From Mesostigma viride (lineage: Eukaryota; Streptophyta; Mesostigmatophyceae; Mesostigmatales; Mesostigmataceae): a DNA stretch of 64,000 nt. The translations under genes were made by a program, and so were the position numbers. Under the pieces are notes generated by a model. It was not told where the DNA came from. It did not search any database and saw nothing but the letters and a program-made list of their open reading frames with translations. Positions 10,813 through 21,559 of this stretch are shown here, piece after piece (within the stretch, counting starts at the first letter, position 1; each line of letters opens with the position of its first letter). The stretch covers positions 789,501 to 853,500 of the forward strand of contig RPFO01000219.1 in NCBI GenBank assembly GCA_009746045.1, in the 5' to 3' direction.

Positions 10813-11480
10813 AGCCGGGACTTATAATTGACTGTATACATGGTCACTGTTCCCTTCCAGGGCACGCAACGTGCCAATTGTCACCATCGGTTCAGGCGAT
10901 GATTTACGGCGCCGGGCGGTAAGGGCTCGGGCGGTGACCCCCACGAGTGGGGCCCCCACGGCCATGCCCGCGCAGAGGTGCGGCCGGGCGTTGACGCCGG
11001 TGGACACGCTCATGCAGCCGGTGCGGCCTCAGCCGGCTCGGGAAGAGGCAGGCCATTGGCCTGGACTAGGGCGTGCTGCATGGAAGGTGAGTTGCCGCTC
11101 GCCGGTGCGTGAATCATGGCGTTTGGCCAGGTTGACATCCCGCAGCGCCTCCAGTGGGAAAACGCTCAAGAAGGCGGCGAGGAACGTGTGTCGGGTGAGG
11201 GACACCAAACCTCCTGTCCAAACGATACCGCACCGAATAACTCGATGTCGCCCATGGACCCCTGGGGCGGGGCGGCCTGCATCATGCAAGGCAGTGCACA
11301 TGCAAGGAGCATTACGCAAAAGGTAGGAGAAGGGCCGGAATTATGCCAACCCTGCCCGGGCTTTATACTCCTGTAGCAAGCGTGCACAGCCCGTACGTGA
11401 GTCCAGCCTCAGCTACCCATGAGTGCTCTAGCTCTGTTTGGGAGAACTTCCACTACTCGCGGCGGCGGCCTCGATTGCAG
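10813..11480. other. No recognisable gene; 3' flank of the gypsy remnant
   Basis: GC-rich sequence with overlapping small frames on both strands. None carries a recognisable motif. A long terminal repeat of the neighbouring gypsy element might lie here, but no matching partner was found beyond 15.4 kb. Confidence 0.4.
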
Positions 11481-11608
11481 TGGGCTACAATGTCCTCAGT
11501 CCACCCCATCCTCGGCTTCGCCCGTCTCGGGGTTGAACTCCAAGGGGGCGGGTGCCATGACATGACCTGGGAAGGTGCTCTTGCGACTTGCGGTAGAGCT
11601 TAAGCTGG

Positions 11609-11872
11609 TCACCGTGGAAAACATTGGACTTCAGCTGCCACGAGTCCGGGCCGGATGGCGACAGACACCATCACCTCATTGAACACCTTCTCCACCAGCA
11701 GATACGGTCCAAGGAATAAGGGGCGGAGCTTGACCTTCAGGCTGTCCTCGAACTTGTGCGAGAAGCGGCCTTGGTGGGGGCCCTCGACAATTAAAACCAA
11801 GTCACCTGCTTCGATTGCAGGGGTGCGCCCGTCCAGGGTACTTTGGACTCGCGCCATGTACTTGGCACGCAC
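11609..11872 (-). pseudogene. Gypsy post-integrase fragment
   Basis: Contains AGDLVLIVEGPHQGRFSHKF and KVKLRPLFLGPYLLVEKVFN, the typical GDLVLL...KL.P.F.GP.. segment that follows the integrase catalytic core in Ty3/gypsy elements. A frame change near 11640 leads to VFHGDQLKLYRKSQEH, matching the usual VFHVSQLK ending. No chromodomain is evident. Confidence 0.75.
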
Positions 11873-11918
11873 CTGACGTAGGCCACTTATGGCGCTGCAT
11901 GGAATGAGCTTGCACCAT

Positions 11919-12514
11919 CCGTTGTACCAGCTCCCGCGCCCCTGCGACTGTGGAGCGTAGCTCCGTTGTCGTGGTGATGGCTGGGGCGGTCAAGAGATCG
12001 GTGGGTGTAAGGGGATGCCTGCCTGTATCAAGAAAGAACGGGGTATACCCGTGGGCAGAATGGGGGCATTATTGAGTGAAAACTCAATGAATCCCAGCAC
12101 TTCGTCCCAATTCTTCCCGTCTCGATCCAGGTAGTGCCGCAGTGCCTCTTCAACCACCCGATTCACTCTCTCCACCATGTGAGAAGAGCTACTGTGATAT
12201 TGCACCAGTGCACAATCCGTTGTACCAGCTCCCGCGCCCCTGCGACTGTGGAGCGTAGCTCCGTTGTCGTGGTGATGGCTGGGGCAGTCAAGAGATCGGT
12301 GGGTGTAAGGGGATGCCTGCCTGTATCAAGAAAGAACGGGGTATACCCGTGGGCAGAATGGGGGCATTATTGAGTGAAAACTCAATGAATCCCAGCACTT
12401 CGTCCCAATTCTTCCCGTCTCGATCCAGGTAGTGCCGCAGTGCCTCTTCAACCACCCGATTCACTCTCTCCACCATGTGAGAAGAGCTACTGTGATAGGC
12501 CGTACCCATAGACA
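11919..12514. repeat. 298-bp tandem duplication within gypsy integrase
   Basis: CCGTTGTACCAGCTCCCGCG at 11919 recurs at 12217, and GAGAAGAGCTACTGTGATA at 12181 recurs at 12479. The offset of 298 bp is constant, and the copies are nearly identical (one G/A difference seen in GGGGCGGTC/GGGGCAGTC). It repeats the C-terminal part of the integrase core, including MVERVNRVVEEALRHY. Confidence 0.9.
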
Positions 12515-13058
12515 ACTTAGTCCCGACGACCTGAAAAAATGAGGTCCAAAATTTCGACGTGAACAGTTTGTCTTTGTCGGTGATAAATTGTCGGGGCATG
12601 CCATGGAGCCGGAACACATTATTTAGGAACAAGTGGGCACACTCTTCAGCCGTCAGGGTGGCCTTGCAGGGGATTAAATGGCATCTCCGCGTGAGCCGGT
12701 CCACCACTACCAGGATCTGAGCATTGCCCGCCTTGGTCTCTGGCAAGGGCCCAATGAAATCCATCATCACCGAGTCCCAAGGGAACATGGGGTCTGGAAT
12801 TTCCTTTGGAACGCCCTGTTTGCCCGTATTCCGTGGCTTCATGTGCTGGCAGCTGTCACAGGTACTGACATAATCCCGCACATCACGGGCCATCTTAGGC
12901 CAATAGTAGGACCTCCGGGCCCTCGCTAACAGCCTATCCTGGCCTTGCTTGGTGTCCCCCCAAGACGGAGTCATGTAACTCAAATAATACCTCGGCGCGG
13001 CATATTTGGGGGACATACAAGCGCCATGAGTCTTGACGGGCCGCCTGGCCACTGACAT
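12288..13058 (-). pseudogene. Gypsy integrase fragment (zinc-binding and catalytic core)
   Basis: The N-terminal part shows YWPKMARDVRDYVSTCDSCQ, the end of the HHCC zinc-binding domain. The catalytic core follows with an Asp in VMMDFIGPLP, an Asp in QFITDKDKLFTSKFW and a Glu in HMVERVNR, giving the D-D-E triad with normal spacing. The usual HPQTDGQTE stretch is altered to YHSSSSHMVE. The frame ends within the duplicated block. Integrase inserts retrotransposon cDNA into the host genome. This copy is cut off from RT by frameshifts and is presumed inactive. Confidence 0.88.
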
Positions 13059-13175
13059 TCACGTAAAGGAACCCGTTTTGAAACTTGGCTGGGTAGCCGT
13101 CCATGCTCTGAGGGCGGGCAGCTATGGCTTCATTTGCCTTGTCCTCAGTGACCGTGAAGCGCGAGATGAGGCGCT

Positions 13176-13979
13176 CTAGGTCCGAGCTGATGACGACCGT
13201 TGTTGCAGTATTTGCCAACGTGAATGCCTCTCCAACGGGCTGCATTGGAGGGTAAACTCCTGTCGCCGGCACCACATGGCTGTACGGGGCCGAAGTCCTT
13301 CCCCCCCTGCGGCTGCGCACGTGCCCTCACGTGCAGGGGTGCTGCCGGCGAGGCGCACGGAATGGTCAACAGTGTCAACCTCCGCGGTTGTGGCGCCACA
13401 GAAGAGGAAGGGGCTCATCGGGTCGCTCAAGCGGTCGCCAAAGGGGGCGACGGGACCATGGGAGGGGATCAACGTCGTGGCCAAAACGTCAAGATCCTCA
13501 TAAAACCAATAGTCGGGGCGACGCGACAGGGCGTCAGGGACCGTGTTGTCAAGGCCCTTGACATATTCGATCTTGAACGGACCGAACTGTGCCAAATATT
13601 CAAGCCAACGAGCTTGGCCTGGCGTAAGCGTGGGCTGCGTCAACAAGTGCGTGAGGGGCCGATGGTCGGTCTGGATGATCAAGCGGTAAGGGTCCGCAGG
13701 GTCGGGTTCGGCCATAGCCACGTTGAACTGGGCACCCAGAAGATGGTGCCGCCAAGTATGGCTTAACAGTACACCACGGCCAACAGCTGTTGCTGATGGA
13801 CCGGGTAATTTCTTTCGGCCAGGATCATCGTCCGGGAGATATACTCGACCGGTTGTCCAGAGACCGAGACCATGGTCTTGGAGCAGCACACCGACCGCCA
13901 ATAGCAACCTTGCTAGAATCGCTATTGACCACGAATGGCTTGGTGGGATCCGGAAGGATGAGGACAGGCGCAGTGGCAA
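13176..13979 (-). pseudogene. Gypsy RNase H fragment
   Basis: Carries RLIIQTDHRPLTHLL and TPGQARWLEYLAQFGPFKIE followed by YVKGLDNTVPDALSRRPD. This is the canonical RNase H region of Ty3/gypsy pol (TDH.PL, W...L..F.., G..N..AD.LSR). It is in a different frame from the RT segment at 13825-14682, with an overlap near 13.85 kb that marks a frameshift. Confidence 0.88.
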
Positions 13980-14682
13980 GCCTGGCCTTCAGCAGGTCAA
14001 AGGCCTGTTGACACAGGCCTGACCATTCCCACGTCACGTCCTTCTTGAGGAGGTGAGTAAGCGGGGCCGCAATGGTCGCGAAACGCGGGATGAAGCGGCG
14101 ATAATACGATACCAAGCCCAAGAAGCTGCGCAAGGCACGAACATTCGCGGGAACAGGCCACTGTTGGACGGCGGCGACCTTATCGGGGTCCGTGGACACG
14201 CCCTTGTCCGAGAGAATGTGGCCTAAAAAGGGGGCGCTGCGGCCTGATTCTACCTTGCTGCGGCGGGCGGACAGTTTATTATCCGCCATGATCTGCAAAA
14301 CCGCGGCAACATCCTCCAAGTGCTCCTCGAACGTGCGAGAGAAAATGAGGATGTCATCCAAGTAGATGGCCACGCAGGTGCGTTTGTACGGCTGCGTCCC
14401 CGGGTACCACGGGATAGTCGGGTCGCGCAGGTCTGCCGAGACCTGGGGCAGCGGACTAGTGCCCATCACCGACCTAAAGAGGTGGTTCATGAGCATCTGA
14501 AAAGAGGCAGGGCTGTTACACAAGCCCATGGCCGCCACGCGGAATTGGTAATGGCCAAAAGGCGTGGCAAAGGCTGTTTTATGGCAATCTTCGGGGGCGA
14601 CCCGAAGTTGCCAAAAACCGTCTGCACAATCGAGCACCGTAAAGTACTTGCATGGCGCCCTCCACCTTATTAAATATATCAT
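13825..14682 (-). pseudogene. Gypsy reverse transcriptase fragment
   Basis: Contains the RT palm motifs: FATPFGHYQFRVAAMGLCNS, the catalytic YLDDILIFS (about 14370-14345), GHILSDKGVSTDP and RSFLGLVSYYRRFIPRFATI, followed by the start of RNase H (FVVNSDSSKVAIG). The YLDD box keeps both catalytic aspartates. The frame is interrupted at both ends. The upstream RT segment (YSAGVLLVPKPNGKWRLVTD...) lies in another frame at 14579-14983. Confidence 0.9.
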
Positions 14683-14983
14683 CGATGCGGGGGAGGGGAT
14701 ACTTGGACTTCACGGTGATCACATTGAGTTTGCGATAATCCGTAACCAGACGCCACTTCCCATTGGGTTTGGGCACCAGCAACACGCCCGCGCTGTAAGG
14801 GCTATTGCTGGGCTCGATCAAGCCGGCCTCCAACAAGCCGACCAAGATCTTCTTGAGCTCTGCCATGCAACTCCACAGGCCCCATGCGAAAAATGGGTGA
14901 GGCGGTAGGTGGGTGCCCCTCCTGCACATGAATGCGGTGGAGCACCGGTCTGGCCGGGGGAAACGTAGGTGTTTTCTCCTCAA
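14579..14983 (-). pseudogene. Gypsy reverse transcriptase N-terminal fragment
   Basis: Contains LIEPSNSPYSAGVLLVPKPN and KWRLVTDYRKLNVITVKSKY followed by PLPRIDDIF. These are the fingers motifs 1-2 of gypsy RT (S.W.SP...V.KKDG..R.C.DYR.LN). Its upstream continuation, with RLNAVLDQYSAVFEE and RPVLHRIHVQEG, is in the frame at 14802-15164. Confidence 0.85.
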
Positions 14984-15213
14984 ACACGGCTGAATACTGA
15001 TCGAGCACTGCGTTGAGTCGTTTCACCTCGTCTTCCGACAAGTCCATGCCAAGCGAGTTTAACGAAACTCCAGCCTGTGCATGCTGGGCGCTGGGCCCGC
15101 GCGCGTGGGCAAGGGCGTCCAGACGAATGGAGTAAACGAGAGGAGGCTGCCGGGCTCTCATCATCCGCTTGAACTCCCTTTAGGACATGAGAATGTCCGC
15201 AAGGTGACGACGG

Positions 15214-15438
15214 TCACTCTAGCTTGAGGGCAGGCGTGTCATCGGTGATGGTCATGCCGTTGGCTGCATACTGCCGCTCAGGTAACCAGAATGACCCATC
15301 TGGGAAGTGGGTAACCATGGTATTTTCGCATCGGTTGCCTTCTTGATAATCCTTGTAACTTGTATGCATGCCGGGCCCCTGGTGTTGGTTCGCTGATAGG
15401 TATTTCCGTTTTGTTCCTGTACAACTGTGCTGGTGCAA
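15214..15438 (-). pseudogene. Possible upstream pol/gag remnant
   Basis: 74-codon frame ending MTITDDTPALKLE, with GSFWLPERQYAANG. The composition is coding-like, and it sits just upstream (minus sense) of the RT connection. It may be the protease/RT linker of the same gypsy element, but I recognise no protease motif. Confidence 0.3.
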
Positions 15439-15439
15439 G

Positions 15440-16126
15440 ATTGAGAGCCTTGCTTGCCCATGAGTCTCTGCCCGCAGTGGTACGCAGTCACATAAATAAT
15501 ATTGATTAATAAACTAATCCATTAAAATTATAGCTGATACTTTTATACACAGGCCGGTATTCCAGTCGAGGCCAGGCCCAGGTGGCTAGCAGCCAAGCTA
15601 GCAAAAGAAGCCGCAGGTGGAAATAGTTGACATGCCACTTGCAGGCGGGTGGCTGGTCTATACCAAAGAGACAACCACTAAATGGACACTTACTGAATTG
15701 GGTTGCCTTGAGCATATACTGATAAAAGATGAGGTTTACAAGTTCTCATGTGATAACAGGCGAAGTTTCGTTTCACTCTTTGACATACTCACAACAACAA
15801 TCGGCAACAACTGTTAGCTAGCCCGACCAAGGAGGGCATGAGCTACCGGGCGCACACTTCTCCAAGAAAATGTCCACCAGCTACTTCGATCCTAGTTAGG
15901 CAGAGCTACCACATCACGTGCAGCAGCTGAATTACGTGAACTGCGTACCAGCTTCCGCTGCCAACCCCTGTAGAGCGTTATGATGCTGCCACACCGTCAT
16001 ACCAATTGAGACCATCAACACCTGTACAGGCCTGCAATCTGGAAGATCCAAACCATCGAAAGCTCAAGCCTGCCCTTCAATGCATCCCATGGCATAGCAA
16101 GCAGCAGCCTAAGTGGAACGAGAAAG
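15440..16126. other. No recognisable gene; probable 3' UTR/flank of the MFS gene
   Basis: Moderately AT-rich sequence. A 66-codon plus-strand ORF at 15617-15817 has no recognised motif. The last few hundred bases before 16127 are presumably the 3' untranslated region of the minus-strand transporter gene. Confidence 0.4.
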
Positions 16127-18407
16127 TCAAGCCGCCTTGGCTTGGTAGCTCTCCTCCCCCTTTGCGGAGAACGCCAACCCCCAGAGCGCGCGCGCCGCGC
16201 GTGTCGCGAAAATCGCAAAACACATGGCGGCCATGGACAGATACAGGAACCTCGGCCCTTGCCGCTGCATGAGGTACCCACCGACAAACGTCCCCAACGC
16301 GATCCCGACCCCCCCGTACGCGCTCTGGAACAGCGCGATTCCCGTGGTCCGGAACTCCTCGGGCGCCAGCACGCGCGCGCGCTCGATCCCCGCGGCCCAC
16401 AGCGCCGTGAACACGATCCCGTGCAGCGCCTCTGCGAGCATGACAAGTGTCCCCACGTTGGCTGACGTCACATGCGCCAGCAGGTAGCATCGCAGGGCCA
16501 TCGCCGACGACCCGATCATCCACATCGCGTCCATGCCCACGCGGTCCACGACCTGTTTCACGTAGTAGAAGAACGGGACCTCGAGAAGGATGGACACGAG
16601 GACCGAGGTCCCGCACAGCGACGTGCTGGCGTTGATGCCGTAGCGGGGCTCCTGGAGGAACACGAACAGGAGGCCCTCCACGGTGGCGACCGCGGCGGAC
16701 ATGAGGATGACCTCAGTGAAGAAGAGGAACGCGCTCGGGGTGCAGAAGGCAGGGATGAGTGCGCTCAGTTGGGGTGACTTGGATCGGGAGGCCGTTTTCT
16801 TGGCCACGAGGGAGGTGGAGCTGGAGGATGAAGAAGCGTTGTTGGCGGATGTGGCCGCAGTGTTGCCCCTGGAGGCTGATCTATAACGAGAACCAGACGA
16901 TCCGGCCCCTTCTGAACCAGGAGATCCGACTCCTTCGGGAAGGTTTTCCGTCTGCCCTGAAGAGGAGAGCGGGGCGGGGTCCGGTTCTGCCTCTTGCTCG
17001 CTGGACATCTGTGCCGGTATGTGTATGGCCACGAGTGCGTTGTAGAGGAGTGCGAGAATGCCGAGCGCGAGGAAGTTTGCTCGGAAGCCGTAGCGGCTCG
17101 AGAGCAGCGCGAGCGAGAGCGAGCCGATCCCCCACGAGATTGCCATAAATAGACGCAGCTTGCCGTACTCGAGCGCGCGCGCGGGGCCGAGAGCATCGAG
17201 CGCAAACGCGTCGAGGATGCCGCCGTTGCTGAACGACGCCTGCGCAAGGTTGATGGCCCACACGCGGTGGAAGCTGGTGGCGATCGACTTGGGGAATGCG
17301 AGCAGGAGGAGGAGGGAGGTGCCGGCGAGGGAGGTGAAGAGCGCGACTGGCTTGCGGCGGCGCAGCTTGTCGCTCACGGCGCCCCAGAAGGGCTGCGCTA
17401 GGCAGCGGAGGAGGGGCAGTGTGCCCTCGATGATGCCGATCTGGGAGGGGCTGGTGGGAGGGATCGTGACAGGTGGCAAGAGTTGCAATTGGGGATAGAG
17501 GCAGGTGGCCGCAGGAGGCTGTCAGCTTCGAAGCTTGACAGTCCACAGCAAGATCCACAGCACAAGAGAGGAAAACTGCTTATGAGTGAAGTTGTTTATA
17601 AAGGCAGTCACAGATTTACGCAGCCAGCCAGGATAAACCGTGGCAGATCAGTCTAGATCAATGATGCTGAACCAGCTAATGGTGAGATTCGGTCACAGCT
17701 TCAAAAAATGGGTTTGAGCTGAAAGGAGAAGAGATTGGATTCGAAAACGAAATCGACACGATTGCATACCTGAAATGCTGGACATTGACGTAATATATGG
17801 CGCTAAATCGCCCCCAGGCGCAGCCCATGAAGCCGGAAATGAAAAAAAGCACTCCAATCCAGTTTATCAGCGCATCATTTGAAGCAGTTGCAACTGCAGG
17901 GCTTTTTAGTCCCTGCTCGTCGGAAAGGTTTCCTGCCTGATTGCCCAACTGGCTGCCGAAATTTTGATAGCGCTCTTTATCCGCAGACTGGCACACAACC
18001 CTGGTCAACCGAGGAGTTCGGCAGTTCAGCCAATGCGGCCTGCATGGAGAAGAAAACTGGACAAAACTTCCAACCGAGTTCTCTGGCACTCTCAAGCAAC
18101 TTGTGGCTGAGCATTCAGCTCCTTGTGGTTTACTGGTATAGGGCCGCTTGGCAGTTTGCGACGGTAGGTGCTCACGGATGCACCGTGTCCGAGAAATTCC
18201 GGATTTGTGTACTCTGGTGCCGCGTCCAATATGCGCTGGGCGGAAGCAGGAAAACGACACGCGCCAACTGCTTAGCAACTTCATTTCGTGCCGGTCTGTA
18301 AACACCCCCGGGCTTGAAGAACAAGTATGCTGCAACGACATCATTTTGCGCTCTGCTCTTGCTTCGTCAACGAAACCAATCGCCCCGACCTGCGACTGAC
18401 GCACCAA
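16127..18407 (-). CDS. MFS transporter (MFS_1-like family) with transit-peptide-like N-terminus, gene 1 of divergent pair
   Basis: Two exons: 17770-18407 and 16127-17450, with a GTATG donor, CAG acceptor and phase-2 intron of 319 bp. With the most upstream ATG the product is 653 aa; ATGs at 18344 or 18284 are alternatives. The first ~150 residues are Ser/Arg/Cys-rich and poor in acidic residues, then turn into RVVCQSADKERYQ, which resembles a plastid transit peptide with its cleavage region. Then come TM1 (LINWIGVLFFISGFMGCAWG) and, across the splice, the SPSQIGIIEGTLP loop. Next are DKLRRRKPVALFTSLAG (MFS motif-A-like, between TM2 and TM3) and about 12 hydrophobic segments split by a Ser-rich central loop. 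The C-terminal half has EEFRTTGIALFQSAYGGVGI. Substrate unknown; the layout resembles the MFSD6/LacY-like group. It shares an intron position with its divergent paralogue at 19178-21026. Confidence 0.85.
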
Positions 18408-19177
18408 CCAGCGTCAGCTGGCTGCACTTGAACCTCACATGCGGAAAACACGCCGATGATTAGTGCTGCACGGCAAGCAATCAGTAATTAACTTCTTTTA
18501 TTAGTCACTTTTATTAGTTGGTTTTACGTCAAGAAGTAACAAGCCAGGTGCGACGTTATCTCATCAACGACTGTCCAGCTAGCAGCAGACTTGTCACTTT
18601 GATCTATCCGCTTTTGCATGAACACTTTCGCCTAAACACGTGGCAATAAAATAGCGGTCTGGGGCTTCCTCCCGTCACGCATATGTACCACATTGTCCCG
18701 CGTCTGTTGTGCACTGCCGCGACCAAGTGGCAGGCAAGCCGGAAAACTGGAAAGCCTAAAATGCAAAGAACCTGCTCGCTTTGGTCGCTTCTTGCAAAAT
18801 AAATAAATTACGTCCGCTGACAGCATTTATCGCCGAGGGAAATATAAAGGATCAAGGCCAAGGAGACGCTGCCTTCGCGGTCGGCATTCTGCTGGGTGTT
18901 GTAGCCGCGAGGCAGTGGCTGAATGCTCTATTACTGGTATGCTCGGAGGGCGTCACAAAGTAAGATCGGCTAAGACGTGGAGTAGATCGCATTGATAATA
19001 CCCGGCATTGAAATCCGAATTCGAATTACAGTCTCGGGTAGTTGAAAGAGTATATTTCATAATCAATTATTACAATAATGACTTCCTAGACGTGGTTTTG
19101 GAGAGGATGCATCGCCTCCAGACCGGGGGAGTTGGTTCGTAGGTCGCTCAGCTGCCTTGTCTTCATAGTAGGTTAAA
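18408..19177. promoter_or_regulatory. Shared intergenic region between divergent MFS genes
   Basis: About 770 bp separate the two start regions, so the promoters and 5' UTRs of both transporter genes must lie here. The part nearest the plus-strand gene is AT-rich (about 19010-19080). No TATA box can be assigned with confidence. Small ORFs inside look spurious. Confidence 0.45.
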
Positions 19178-21026
19178 ATGGCCGAGGAGGAGGAAAAACT
19201 TCTTAGTAAGCCTGACGAAGAAACGACTAATCAAGCGCCCGGCAAGAGCACGGGCAAGACGGCGAGCGGTAAGGTGATCTTAATCGATCCCGATTCACCT
19301 AACCAGGCGGATGAGCTTTTCCCAGAAAACGCTGAAGCTCAGGAAGGCTCGGCGAATGCGAAGTTAATTTATTGGATTAGCGCGCTGTACTTCGTCTCCG
19401 GCTTCATGGGCTCTGCATGGGGTCGATTCGGCGCCATCTATTACGTCAACGTGCAGCATTTCAGGTAATTGATGATTGCTGCGGAGTCATGTTGCTGATC
19501 TTGGCAGTGGTGATCATGTTCTGACATTGGCGTCCTGTCATGGAGTATTTATTGTGTCACCATGACAGCCAGGGTGGTACATGTGGTAGTAACCATGGTA
19601 AACATGCTTACTACCGTGCCGCACTACGAAGCAAATCATGTTTGCTTTTTCAAACCAGAATCTTCTTTTTGGTGTACCACGGCAAATACTCACCGATTCC
19701 CGCTCCAATCGCCCCCCACTCCCTCTGCCACCTGGCAGCCCTGAACAAGTCGGCATCATCGAGGGGACCATGCCCATAGTGCGCTGCATCGCGCAGCCGA
19801 TCTGGGGCGCACTGAGCGACAAACTTCGCCGCCGCAAGCACGTTGCGCTGCTCACCTCCTGCATCGGCACCGGCCTCATCCTTCTCCTCGCCTTTCCCAA
19901 ATCCATCGCGACTTCCTTTGACCGCGTCTGGGCCATCAACCTCGCCGTCGCGTCCTTCAGCTCTTCGGGCATCCTCGACGCGTTCGCGCTCGATGCCCTG
20001 GGCCCAAACCGTTCCTTGGAGTACGGCCGCATGCGGCTATTTATGGCCATCTCCTGGGGAGTCGGGTCATTACTTGTCGCGCTGGCAGCTGACCGCTACG
20101 GTTTTGATGCCAATTTCCTCGCGCTCGCGATCCTCGCCGTCACCTACAACGGCCTGCTTGCGTACCACGTGCCCTCCCAGATGGCCAGTGAGAGACGGCT
20201 CACCCTTCAACGCGACATCGATTCCGATGCCAAGTCCTCCACCGGTTCTAGAACCCGGAATACTAGCCATAGTAAAAATAGCCTTTCTGGGAAGCCGAGC
20301 GGCATCGGTGGAAATGGAAATCTGAGCAGTGCTGGCGGATCGACTAGTTCTAATTCTGGCCGCCCGCAGCTCCGCACACTCATCCCCGTCCTCTGCAACC
20401 TCCGCGCTGCCGTCTTTTACACCGAGGTCATCCTCATGGGCGCGTCGATAGCGAGCGTCGAGCGGCTGCTATTCGTGTTCCTCCAAGAGCCCGAGTACGG
20501 CATCAACGCCAGCACAACGCTGTGCGGCGCCACGGTCTTTGTCTCGGTAATACTAGAAATCCCCATCTTCTACTACGCGCGTACGCTCGTGGACCGCGTC
20601 GGCATGTCCGGCATGTGGGCGGCTGCGTCGGGCTCGATGGCGCTCCGGTGCTTCCTGCTGGCGCACGCGACCGCCGCCAACGTCGGTCCGCTAGTATTAG
20701 GCGCCGAGGCACTCCACGGTGTCGCGTTCACGTCGTTTTGGATTGCGGGCATCGAACGCGCTCGGTCGATCACGCCCGAGGAATTCCGGACCACGGGGAT
20801 GAGCCTCTTCCAGAGCGCCTATAACGGGATCGGGATCTCGTGTGGCGCGTTCCTGGGGGGCGAGCTGATGCAGCGTCGGGGGCCTGAGTTTGTGTACTTG
20901 GCGGTCGCCGGTATCATGTTCGTGTCGTTCGTGGCGCGCGTGGGGCATGCTGCGTGGGCGCGCATGTTCGGGGGGGATGGAGTCGGGGCGTGCAAGGCAG
21001 TCGCACTGTCTATGCAGGAGTGTTGA
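19178..21026 (+). CDS. MFS transporter (MFS_1-like family) with acidic dileucine N-terminus, gene 2 of divergent pair
   Basis: Two exons: 19178-19464 and 19739-21026 (donor CAG|GTAATT, acceptor GGCAG, phase 2), giving 524 aa. The start AAAATGG is a good context and begins MAEEEEKLLSKPDEE. The EEEEKLL stretch is an acidic dileucine sorting motif of the kind that routes membrane proteins to vacuole or lysosome. TM1 is LIYWISALYFVSGFMGSAWG. After the splice come SPEQVGIIEGTMPIVRCIAQ, DKLRRRKHVALLTSCIG (motif-A-like) and a hydrophilic Ser/Gly-rich loop near residues 265-300. A second six-helix half follows, with RSITPEEFRTTGMSLFQSAY. It aligns throughout with gene 1 except for the N-terminus and central loop. 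Substrate unknown. The length is normal for a 12-TM MFS protein. Confidence 0.9.
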
Positions 21027-21129
21027 CAAAGAATGCTGGAGGGGTGCCGTGCTGTGTTGATGAGGGGTGCCGTCTGTGCTGGAGTGTTTCGCAGGAGTTC
21101 CCACTTGCAAGCAGCAGTGCTTCTGCTAA

Positions 21130-21545
21130 GGGTTTTTGACAAACATCAAAATGTTGACTTTTCAGCCCTATTCTTCCGACAAAATGTTGACTTTTGCCCC
21201 GACGTTGTGTCAACAATTTGACTTTTCCAGCCATGCAGGCTGCAGCGTTTCGTCCTTATATGGACGGGTCCACCCACTAATAAATTTCATGTTGCTTGCA
21301 ACCATGCCACTGTGGTGCTGCCAACTCGTTGGCGAACTGGCCGGGGCTGTAAGCGTCTAAACCAGGTAGCTCTGTACAAACAGGGTCTATTGCATGTACT
21401 ATAGTCACATCAGTGACGTTGTGGCCTTACCCAAAGTCAGGGTTGGCCCTGGCCCCCTCGATCATGCTCGTCAACAAGTTGACTTTTGACCAGTTCATGC
21501 TTGTCAAAATGTTGACTTTTTGCCCTGAAATGTTGACTTTTTTAC
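21130..21545. promoter_or_regulatory. Cluster of repeated GTTGACTTTT motifs
   Basis: The string TTGACTTTT occurs six times, near 21154, 21187, 21218, 21478, 21510 and 21533, four of them as AAATGTTGACTTTT. TTGAC[TC] is the W-box core bound by WRKY factors in green plants. The cluster lies downstream of MFS gene 2 and could be regulatory or simply a degenerate dispersed repeat. Confidence 0.4.
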
Positions 21546-21559
21546 AGAATTTTCTAGTG

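Larger units (their letters stand above)
11500..15180 (-). mobile_element. Degenerate Ty3/gypsy retrotransposon pol region
   Basis: Reading the minus strand, the order is RT connection, reverse transcriptase, RNase H, HHCC/integrase core, and post-integrase region, which is the Ty3/gypsy order. The pol frame is broken into at least five pieces. No convincing gag or protease and no LTR pair was found, so this is a truncated, inactive copy. An internal 298-bp tandem duplication lies in the integrase part. Confidence 0.9.

Noticed and set aside
10871-11326. 151-codon plus ORF and its minus partner next to the hAT element
   Set aside because: No motif, and both strands are equally open in GC-rich sequence, so neither could be supported as a gene.
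16015-17558. Overlapping frames opposite and within the MFS gene (for example 16077-16616 and 16881-17558, minus)
   Set aside because: Out-of-frame shadows of the transporter exon, with Arg/Pro-rich composition.
18781-18963. 60-codon plus-strand ORF between the MFS genes
   Set aside because: No motif, poor start context, and located where the divergent promoters must be.
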